Under the pieces are notes generated by a model. The model ran no database searches. It had not been told where the DNA came from and was given only the letters and a program-made list of their open reading frames with translations. A stretch of 64,000 bases of DNA, taken from contig NZ_JACRAH010000014.1 of the NCBI RefSeq assembly GCF_016234775.1, forward strand, positions 26,581-90,580, written 5' to 3'. The stretch is from Aquabacterium sp. (lineage in GTDB: Bacteria > Pseudomonadota > Gammaproteobacteria > Burkholderiales > Burkholderiaceae_C). The translations under genes and the position numbers were made by a program. Positions 15,297 through 25,900 of the stretch are shown here, in pieces (positions within the stretch are counted from its first letter, which is position 1; the number at the start of each line of letters is the position of its first letter).

Positions 15297-16952
15297 ATGA
15301 AAAATGCGTTTGCTCGTGCTGTTGTAGCTGTCACCGCCCTGGTGTCTGCTTCGGCGATGGCCCAGACCACGGCCAGGCCCGCTGCGGCTGCCACGCCTGC
15401 ATTCGATGTGCTGGAGTTTGTCGTTGAAGGCAATACCTTGCTCGCACCGGAACTGGTGGAGAAGGTGTTGTCGCCCTACATGGGGCCTGGCAAGACCTTC
15501 AAGGACATCGAAGCTGCACGCAACGCTTTGGAAAAGTCATTCCAGGAGGCCGGCTACCTGAGTGTGCTGGTCAACCTGCCCAATCAAAAGGTCTCCGACG
15601 GCGAAGTGCGCATCGAGGTCAACGAGGCCAGTGTTGCCCAGTTCAAAGTGACTGGTGCGCAATACCACCTGCCAAGCAGAATTCGGGAGGCCGTGCCCAG
15701 TTTGGCGGAGGGCAGCGTGCCCTTGTTTCCTCAAGTTCAGAAAGAGCTGGGTGACGTCCAGACCCGTGACCTGCAGATCACCCCCATCGTCGGTTCCAGC
15801 GAAGATGGCGCCGCCGTCGAGGTGGAGCTCAAGGTACAGGATGAGGCGCCCTTGCATGGCTCCGTTGAGATCAATAACGTCCAGAACTTCAACACATCTC
15901 AGGGGCGCGTGAGCGCGGGCCTGAACTACAGCAACCTGTTCCAGCGTGGCCATTCGCTGGGTTTCTTCTGGCAGTACGCACCGAACCGCCCCACAGATGG
16001 CAACTCGCTGTCCACCATCTACAGCCTGCCCTTGAACCCGCGTGACACCCTGCTGGGTGCCTTCACCATCAGCGACAGTGAGACGCCCTCCAATGTGGGC
16101 ACCTCGTCGGGCCCGACAGCCACCATCACCAAGGGCCAGATCTACAGCCTGCTGTGGATGCACCAGCTGAATTCGCGTGGCTGGCCTGTGCAGCATGACA
16201 TGTTCCTGGGCCTGGATTACCGCAACAACAAGGACGCCAACCGTTACGCGCAGGGCTTCACCACGGCGAAGCCGCCGCTGCGCTACCCCTTGCTGTCGGC
16301 CGGCTACAACCTGAACAAAAAGGGCAGCAGCAACTCGGTATTCAGCCTGAACACGTCGGTGAAGGTGTCCTCTGATGGGCTGGCGGGCCGCATGGTGAAC
16401 TGTGATGGCGTGGAGCGAGACCAGTTCGAATGCCGCCGCAAGGGGGGCAGTGCCGATTTCATGGCGCTGCGCCTGGGCATGGCCTATGAGCAGTCACTGG
16501 GCAAGTGGCGCCTCAAGAGTGAGTTTGAACGTCAAGTGGCATCGGCCCCGCTGCCGTCCGCTGATCAATACAGCCTCGGTGGTATCGAGACCGTTCGCGG
16601 GTACTACGACGACGAGCAGTCTGGCGACGAAGGCTGGCGCGCGAGGTTGGAGCTGCATACGCCCACATGGTTGACGCTGGGTGATGCGCAGTTCACGGCG
16701 TTGGCGTTTCTCGACCGTGGGGATGTGCATTTCATGGACGCCCAAGCCACCCAGTTGACCTATATGCACCTGGGTAGCAGCGGTCTGGGGCTGCGCGTGG
16801 ATGGCGACAAGGGCTTGTCCGTGCGCCTGGATGCGGCACGGCCTATCTTCAGCACCCAAAGGGTGGTGGACGGTGGGCAGCGTGCCTACGCCAGTGGCCC
16901 GAAGGCGGGCCGCGGTGTGCGCTGGCACTTCAGCCTGCGCCAGTCATTCTGA
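15297..16952 (+). CDS. Two-partner secretion transporter TpsB (ShlB/FhaC/HecB family)
   Basis: This outer-membrane beta-barrel exports the adhesin encoded next. It has 551 residues: a signal peptide (to SAMAQ), two POTRA domains (about residues 35-110, FVVEGNTLLAPELVEKVL, and 115-190, FKVTGAQYHLPSRIREA), then a 16-strand barrel ending in a C-terminal Phe. The family motif VRGY is at residues 433-436. Its gap to the adhesin gene is 41 bases, the usual tpsBA arrangement. The substrate is almost certainly the neighbouring TpsA. Confidence 0.92.
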   Translation: MKNAFARAVVAVTALVSASAMAQTTARPAAAATPAFDVLEFVVEGNTLLAPELVEKVLSPYMGPGKTFKDIEAARNALEKSFQEAGYLSVLVNLPNQKVSDGEVRIEVNEASVAQFKVTGAQYHLPSRIREAVPSLAEGSVPLFPQVQKELGDVQTRDLQITPIVGSSEDGAAVEVELKVQDEAPLHGSVEINNVQNFNTSQGRVSAGLNYSNLFQRGHSLGFFWQYAPNRPTDGNSLSTIYSLPLNPRDTLLGAFTISDSETPSNVGTSSGPTATITKGQIYSLLWMHQLNSRGWPVQHDMFLGLDYRNNKDANRYAQGFTTAKPPLRYPLLSAGYNLNKKGSSNSVFSLNTSVKVSSDGLAGRMVNCDGVERDQFECRRKGGSADFMALRLGMAYEQSLGKWRLKSEFERQVASAPLPSADQYSLGGIETVRGYYDDEQSGDEGWRARLELHTPTWLTLGDAQFTALAFLDRGDVHFMDAQATQLTYMHLGSSGLGLRVDGDKGLSVRLDAARPIFSTQRVVDGGQRAYASGPKAGRGVRWHFSLRQSF

Positions 16953-16993
16953 TTTTCGTTTTGGCAGTACCGGTTAGTTGAGGAAAGATCGTC

Positions 16994-19900
16994 ATGAACA
17001 AGCATGTCCATCGTCTGGTGTTTGACCGTCGTCGCGGTATGCGCGTGCCAGCTGCCGAACACGTGCGCAGCAGTGGCAAGGCCGCTGGCGGCCAGACCCG
17101 CGCCGTGGCGCTGGCTTGCGCCATGTTGCTCACCGCCGGTGTGGCCGATCAGGCTGAGGCGCAGAACCGAACGCTGACCAGTGTGGTGCAGCGTGCCAGC
17201 GGTGTGGCGCGGACCAACCCGGGTAGCCCTTTGCCCGTGTTCAGCACGGAAAAGAAGTACACCGACCTCAACTTCGGCAGCTTCAAGGACCCCTACAAGT
17301 CCGATGATGGCCTGACGATGACGATCGATCAGATCGATCGCCTGGTCATCATCAACTGGGACAGCTTCAACATCGACAAGGGCTATACGGTCGCCTTCAA
17401 GCAGCCCACCAATGGCACGGCGCTCAACCACATCCATGACCTGAACCCCAGCGTCATCATGGGTAAGTTGCAGGCCAATGGCGAGATCATCCTGGAGAAC
17501 ACCAACGGCGTGATTTTCGGTTCGACTGCGCGCGTGGATGCCGGCAAGCTGATAGTCACGGCGCTCAAGGTGGCGGACGACACATACAAGGCGGGTCTGC
17601 GCAATTTCGGGTCGACCAAGCAGAACCGACCGAGCTTTGGTGATGACAATGGCAATGCCGATGGCGTTGTGTCGGTGGAGGCCGGTGCCGAGATCCGGTC
17701 GTTGGCTGGTGGCGAGGTCATGTTGATCGCACCCAAGGTGCTTAACGAGGGTCTGATTGAAACGCCAAAAGGGCAGACCATCTTGGCCGCGGGTCAGAAG
17801 GTCTATCTCTACGCCACGACCAATGACGCTGCTCAGCGCGGTCTGCTCGTGGCAGCCGATGCCTTTACGGGTGATGCCAAGCCGGAGGGAGTCGGGGTCG
17901 CCGAGAACCTGGGCAAGATCTTTGCGGAACAAGGCACCATCAACATGGTGGGGGCGGCGATTCGCCAGCGCGGGGTGTTGACCGCCACCACGGCCGTGAA
18001 GGGCCAAAACGGCGCCATCTTCCTGCAAGCGCATACGACAACCAGGGATGCCCTCACCAAGTCTGACGAGCCTGTCAGGGTCGGTGCGATGTTGGGCACG
18101 GTCGAGCTGGGCGAAGGCAGCGTGACCTCCGTGCTGCCTTCCACTGCGATAGTCAAAGATCCCGAGACGGGCAAGATGGTGGAGGCCACGCAGGCCGACA
18201 GTGAAGACTTTTACCGGTCGCGCATTGCCATTGAGGGCCGTGATATTCACGTCAAGGAAAACGCCAAAGTGATGGCACCTTCTGGCGTGGTGACCATCCG
18301 TGCTGCGGAGGTTTCCAGCAACGAGTTGGATGGCTATCGTGAAGACAATGGTGCCTACCGGGCCGATAGCAGCCGCATCGTAATTGATGCCAATGCCGTC
18401 ATCGATGTGTCCGGCTTGCGCGGCGTGTCACTGGATGCGACGCGCCACCAGCTCACGGGCCGACTGTTCGCGTCTGAACTGTCTGACTCGCCCGTGCAAC
18501 GCGGCGGTGTGCTGTATCGCAAGGACTTTTTCTCGGATGCACGACGTGCCGTGAACGTGGCCAACGTCAAAGGCTTCTATGATCAGATTCAGCGATCCGC
18601 AGCAGAGCTGTCCACCTCAGGCGGTGTGGTGCGCATCGTCTCCAATGGTTCACTGATTGCAGACCCGAGTGCCCGCATCAACTTTTCTGGTGGTTCGACG
18701 ATCTACAAGGCCGGCAGCATTGCATCGTCCATTCTTCGCAGGGATGGGCGGATCGTCCGCCTTGAAAATGCCAAGGCAGGCGATCAATACGGCGAACTGC
18801 TGACCAGCAGCGCCGGGACCGGACTGAAAGCCAGCGTGCAGGAAATCACCGTGGGCGACAACGCCGGTGCCGCCTTGGTGGCTGCGCCTTACCTGTCCTT
18901 GCCAGCCAAACTGGATGGCAGTGTGGTGCTGGGCGAGGCGCAGCGCACATCTGGCCAAAGCATGGGGAAATACGCCGATTTCTTCGAATCGGACCTCAGC
19001 ACCAACGAGCAGAACGCCAAGCTCTGGAAACGCCAGAAATCACCCAATCTGGCTTCGTCGCCCAATCTCTACACCTCATTGCGTCCACTGAGCGGCTGGG
19101 TGAGTGTGGGCAGGCAGTTCATTGGTGGCGCTGAACAACAGATCCTCAATGGCATCGACCTTGTAGGGGGCGGTATTGCTGGCGTGGCGGCACCCTCGAA
19201 CTGGCAAGACGCGGAGGCCTGGGCTCAGACTTTGTCGCAATTGGGGCGTACAGCCACTTTGTCCGCCGCTGCCTTGAACACCTCTGGCATTGGCCGCCTT
19301 GATCTCCAGGCCCAGAAGATCCGCATTGGTACCGAAGGGGCGCCAGTCAATCTGAACCTGCACGGTACCGGTCAATTGAATGCGACAGGTGTCGAGGTCG
19401 AACTCAAGGGACGCATCCGAGCCGCAGGCGGTGATGTGGCCATGAATGCAGCGCTTGGCGACATCACGATCGCGCAGGGCAGCAACATCGATGTCAGCGG
19501 GACCCTGCTCGATGACCGGGTTGGCGAGCCTGATGCCAATGAGGCCGTCGTGGTGAACGGGGGCAAGGTTGTATTGACTGCTGCGACGAACATCGTGCTG
19601 GATGGCGGTATCGACGTGTCAGGTGGTGCCTGGCGAGACGGCAGTGGCAAATTGAGCCAGGGCACGGCAGGCACCGTGGACATGGCGATCAACACGGGGG
19701 CGACGGCGAACATCGCCCCTGTGGGGCGGATTGCGGGTAGCCTCTCTGGTGTCAAGGGCTATGACTTCGCGAAGGGCGGCACATTCAAGATCAAGGGCGT
19801 GAGTTCCCTGAACCTGTCGGGCGGCAACACCGATCCCTTGGGTGTGAACGTGTCGCTCGAAGGTCTGGCCGAGCAGGGTTTCGGCACCATGGAGCTCAGC

Positions 19901-22900
19901 AGCCTGGGGCATGTCGAGATCGCTGCCAACGCCATCATCAAGCCCGAGTTGAAGAACTGGGTGCTGACGCCCTCCAGAGTTGGTGCGCTGACCGACAAGG
20001 GTATGGTGTCCGTCGACAAGCTGGTAGCGGGCTTGCGCCAGGGTGTGTCGGTGTCCTTGACGGCGGCGCAGGTGGCGAACGCCAAGGGGCTGGCCCTGCC
20101 TGGCCTGGAAAACGGCGCCAACATCACCGTGGGCACGAACGCCGAACTGAATGTGGGCATTGGCGGTGCGATCAACCTGGCGGCCGGCGGGCACATCGAA
20201 GTGGATGGCAAGCTGCGTGCCCGGGCTGGCCAGGTGTCAGCCGTGATCCTGGGTGAGCGCGGCGGCACCGCCACGGACGCGGGCAATTCGCCCGACGCGG
20301 CTGGCTGGAAGCCCGATCAACTGATCCACCTGAACACCAATGCCGAGATCGACGTGTCGGGCGTGGTGAAGTCCTACATGCCTGATGGAGACAACAAGGC
20401 TATCGACGACGCCCGCGAGCGGGTGGTGGGTGAGGTACTGGCAGGCGGTACCGTGTCCCTGGGTGCCAAGGGCGAAAAGGGCCGTGTGCGTGGTCGCGTG
20501 ATCACGGAGGAGGGCTCGAAGATTCTGCTCAAGGGGGTCAAGGGCGAACTGGACCGCGGGCGCACCGTGAACAAGAGTACCTTGTACGCGGGCGCGGGCA
20601 CCTTGAACGTGGTGTCCACGGATGGCTTTGCGCTGCTGGGCTCGGTGGACGCCAATGCAACAGACACCTCTGTGAACGGCGGGCAGTTGAATGTGTCTGT
20701 GTCCCGCGAAGGGGCCAATGACCTGGTTCAGGCCGGTACGGCCTACACGGCACAGAGCCGCACTGTGCGGGTGATCAACACCAAGGAAGAACTGGCCGCC
20801 GAATTGGGGCTGACCAAGGACCGCCGCACCATTGACCAGAGCAAGCTGGTGGCCGGCGAGGGCGTGCTGTCTTCCACCCAGATGGTGGCAGCGGGCTTTG
20901 ACCGCATCAACCTGCGCGCCGATGACCAGGTGGTGTTGGACAAGGGTGCCCAGATCAGGCGTGCTGACGATGAGGTGCAATTACGCTCGGTCATCCTCAA
21001 TACGCCCATCGTGCGCGCCACGGACGGTGATGCTGGTGACCACCAGATTCGCGCGCACCATGTCTCGCTGGGTGACCGTGATCTGGCCCACACCGAGAAC
21101 ACCAGCTACCCTGAAGCCAAGGCCGCCAACAAGGGCTTGGCTGGCGAGGCCAATCTGGATGTCCAGGCCGGCCTGATCGAGGTTCACGGCCACACGGCCT
21201 TGCAAGGCTTTGATGCCAGCAGCTTGCGCGCCACCTTGAGCGCCAACAACAATGTGCTGGCCGAGCGCCGCGATGGCGAGATCCGCTTTGTGGGTCGAAC
21301 CCCCACCACGGACAACAAGGTCAGTTCCTCGTTGGAAAGCGTTTTCAGCTATTCGGGCCAGCTTGATCTGACCGCCGGGCAGGTGTATGCCACCACGCTG
21401 ACGAAGGCCAGCATCACCGGCTACGACGGTGTGGCCGCCGTCAAGGACGTCCACGATGGCGTGGACCTGCGCATCAAGGCGCCCAGCGCCGGATCGACCA
21501 GCCAGATGCCTTTGTCGGCGCTGGGTTCGATGAGCCTGACCGCCGATGACATCGAGGTGGACGGTGTGCTGCGCCAGCCCTTTGGCGAGATCAAGCTCAC
21601 GGCCAACAACAGTCTCACCCTCACCGACCGGGCCGAGTTCTCCGTCACGGGGGCAGGCCTGCTGGTGCCGGTCGGTCACACGGAAAACAAAAAGACCTGG
21701 AAGTACAACACCCAGGGCAGCCACCTGGATGACACGAAGCTGGAGGCCATCCAGCAATTGACCGGGGGCCTGCCGACCGACAAGTCGGTCACGCTCACAG
21801 GCCAGACGGTGAAGATCGCCAGCCAGTCTGCCTTGAACGCACAAGCCGGTGGCGACCTGCTGGCCTGGGAGTTCGTCAAGGGCACGGGCGGCACGACGGA
21901 CACCCTCAACCGTCCCAATGTGTTTGCGGTGCTGCCCAGCTACACCTACGACTTCGCACCCTACGACACCGAAATCATGGCCACCACGCAAGCCGTGGGG
22001 ACCAACCTGAAGGCCGGTGACAAGGTCACCATCACCTCCAGCAACGGGGTGCTGGCGGCAGGCAGCTACACGCTGTTGCCTGCACGCTATGCCATCTTGC
22101 CGGGTGCCGTGCTGGTATCCGAGACCAAGCTCAATACAACGGCAGCTCTGGATCGGGGTGCACTGGCCGACGATGGCAGCTGGACGGTGTCTGGCTACAA
22201 GAGCGCCGTGGGCACCCGCATCAACGGCGGTAACGACGCCCGCCTGGGGCTGGTGCTGGAGCCGGAGGCCACTTTCCGCAAGAAGTCCGAGATCACCGTG
22301 ACTTCGATCAACAGCTTCCTGGATGGCCGCATTGCCGGCGACGGCGTGACTGCGCTGGCTCGCCCGGGTGATGCCGGGCGCGTGTCGCTGTGGTCGGCTG
22401 CCAATTTCGACTGGATGGCACGCTTCAAGCTCCAGGGCACCAGTGGTTTCCTGGGCGGCCAGTTCGACTTGTCCATGGGCAAGATGGCCGTGATGGCCGA
22501 CCCCAATGAAGCGGCTGCAGCAGGCTATGCCCGCATCAGCCTGGATGCCCTGAACGCCACAGGGGCGGACAGCATCGTGCTGGGCGGCACACGCTCGGGC
22601 ACAGCGGCCAACGCCACGGTGGATGTCAAGGCGAGCGACGTGAAGTGGGTGGCAGCCAAGGCCGCGCCAGACGCATCGGCACAAGAGCAGGCCCGTGTGG
22701 CCGGGTTGAATGTGCTGCAGACGCCGGGTGACGTGCTGTCGGTGGCGACCTCATCCGTGTCGGTGGATGACGGTATGACCCTGGCCTCGACTGGCCGCGA
22801 CACCCAGTCCTCGCGTGTTTACAAGGTCGCGGGAGCAGGTGCCGCCTTGCTGGTTGGCAGCGTGCAGAACACCGATCTGCAACGCACGCTCACGGAGAAG

Positions 22901-25900
22901 ACCACCAAGGGCGACCTGAAGGTGGGTAAGGCCACCTTGCAAGGCGCCACCTTGCAGCTGGACGCGACGGGGGTGTTTGACCTCGACAGCGAAACGAAAC
23001 TGAATACGGGCTCCATTGGCCTGGGTGCACAGGCCATTCGCGTGGGTGGTGCGGCAGCCAAGGATGCATCCAGCACCCTGACCTTGACAGGCAAGGCTCT
23101 GGATGCGGTCAGCCAGACGGCCCAGGTGCAATTGCGCGCCTATGCCAGCATTGACCTGGTAGACGATGTGACACTGGGTGCGCGGGATGCCACCACACAG
23201 CAGGCCCGCATCAACAAGCTCACCCTGGACGCACCGATGTTGCGTGGTGTCTCCAGCACCACGGACCAGGCGGGCCTGACTGCGCAGGTACTGGCGCGTG
23301 ACATCACGCTGCGCAACAGCTCTGGCCTGGCGGCAGATGACAAGGCGGCGGCGGGCACCAACAAGCTGGTGATGAGGGCCGAGCCAGCCAAGGCCGATGG
23401 CCGCACTGGTGGCATTGTGTTTGCCGCTCAGGCAAAGAGTCAGGCGCAGATGTTGGAGTTGAAACAAGCGCTGATTGCTGCAAAGGCGACCAAAGATGCG
23501 GCAAATGCCACCACCACTGAAAAAGCCCTGGAGTTGGCGCAACAGCAAGCTCAAGCCTTGTCTGTCAAGCTTGGGCTGAGCGAGGCAAACAAGCAGGCTC
23601 TGGTTGCTGAGTTGGTCCTGGCCCAAAGTCAAGATTTGACGACTGAATCTGGGAAGTTACAGGCTCAAGCCCGTGCAACGGCCTTGGCGCAAGCGGCAGG
23701 CCAGACGCTGGCCTTTGTACAGGCGACCTTGTCCAGCAAGGGCGACGTGGTGACCCGTGGCACCGGCACGGTCACGGCTCAGGGTGATATGACCATCGAG
23801 TCGGCCCGCCTCACCGCTTCGTCTGATGCGAACTACACCGTGAGCGCGAACGGTGATCTGGTCATCAACAAGCGCAGCGATGCCCGCACGCTCGACGAAT
23901 CGGTCGGTGTCGGTGGACAACTGACGCTCTCTGGCGCCCGGGTTGCTCAGAACGGTGTGGTGGACATCGAGTCTGGCACGCTGAAGATCACCGGCAAGGG
24001 CACAGCCGGCCAGACCGATACCGTGGTGCTCGGTGAAGGTTCGACCACCAGCGTGAAGGGCCGCAGCCATGCGATGTCTGACACCTGGACGGTGGCCACC
24101 CCAGGCGGCCGTGTGGACATCACGGCCGAGAAGGGTGATGTGGTGCTGGCGGGGCTGATCGATGCATCTGCACCGGCCTTGTCCGCCAAGGATGACGGCA
24201 CCCCGCAGGCCGCCGGTACGGTGACGGTGACTGCCGTGGGCAACACCGTGAAGGACGAGTTTGAACAAGGGCGCGTGCGCCTGGGTGAAAAGGCGCGCAT
24301 CAACCTGGATGCCGGTCGCGCAGGCCAGACCGGCCTGGGCGGCAGCCTGGTCGTGGATGCGGGCCAACTGGTGAAAGAGCCCGGTACGCAAGGCATGGCA
24401 GCCGATGGGTCGGCCCTGGACCGCCTGGCCACCATGGTGGCTACGCGCAATGGCAATGCGCATGATGCTGTCACCGTGCGTGTGCGTTCAGGTGATCAGG
24501 TGCTGCACAACACCGTCAAGGCCGAACGCGTGGTGCTGACGGCTGACACAGGCTCCGTCACCGTGGCCTCGGGCGGCAAGATTGACGCCCGAGCCCTGGC
24601 CGGTGGTGTGATCCAGCTCAACGCGGGCAAGGAGGTGGTGCTGCAAGGCGGCTCGACCTTGCAGGCCGACTCTACCCGCGCGGGCGCCAACGGCGGCGAC
24701 ATCCTGCTCAACTCCCTGGGCCTGGTGGACGACACAACCAAGGTGGCCGGCCGCGTGAAGATCGGCTCCAAGGATGCCAGCACGGGAGAAATCAGCCAGG
24801 CCACGATCACCGCAGCCAGTGCGGACGACGCACTCGATGGTCGCGTGGTGATCCGTGCACGGCGTGATGACAGCGCCACGACCGAAGCCGGCAAGCTCAA
24901 TGTGGATGCGGTCTATGCCGACATCCAGGCCGGCCAGGTGGATGTGGAAGCCGTGCGCGTGTACAAGAGCGACACCCGCACTCAACTGGTGACCGGTGAC
25001 CATACCGCAACCGCCTGGGGCCTCAAGTCCATCGACAGCGACAACAGCACTTTCCTGAGTGATGAGAACAAGAGTGCCTTGCTGGGCGCCATGAACCTGG
25101 GTGGCATGGCCAATGTGCACCTGAAGTCTGGCGTGGAGATCCAGACCACCAAGGACTTCACCTTCGGGCAGGACCTCAACCTCTACAGCGACAAGCGCCC
25201 GGGTGGTGAGCCCATGTACCTCACTGTGCGTGCCGGCGGCAACGTCAACGTCAACGCCAACATCAGTGATGGCTTTGCCACGGCCACCCGGGCAGCCGCC
25301 ACCCCCAAGCCCCCCACGGCGCCCACGGACATCAAGGCCGGTGATGCGACATCTTATCGCTTCGTGGCTGGCGCCGACACGACATCGGCCGACACCCTGG
25401 CCCATGGTGCAACGGCCAAGAACCTGACGGTGGCGGGCGGCAAGCTGATCCGTACGACGGCCGGTTCGATCGACCTGGTCGCCTCAGGCAACATTGATCT
25501 GAAGGCGACCGGGACGCCCACTTCCGCCACGGTGGAGCAGGCCTCGGTGTATGTGGCCGGGCGCCTGTCCAGCCTGGCAGATGGCGAGACCATGCCCTAC
25601 AACTACACCTGGGGGCAGTTCACCGAGCGCGGTGGACGCCTGACCGCCACGGCAGGCCAGAACATCACGCAGGCAGCGCCGGCGCAGATGATCGGCAACT
25701 GGTTCTACCACGGGGGCGACTCGGCTTCCGAAGTGGCTTGGTGGTCGGCCTTCGACAGCTTCCGTCAAGGCTTCGGCTCCTTCGGCGGCGGCAACATCGA
25801 AGTTGCCGCCAAGGGCAGCATCCGCAACATCGGCGTGGTGGCCCCGACCTCGGCGCGTACGCTCACATCGGCTGGCGGCAGCAAGTCGCTCAAGGTGCTC

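Noticed and set aside
20981..22684. 567-codon reverse frame inside the adhesin gene
   Set aside because: Antisense shadow of the repetitive adhesin sequence.
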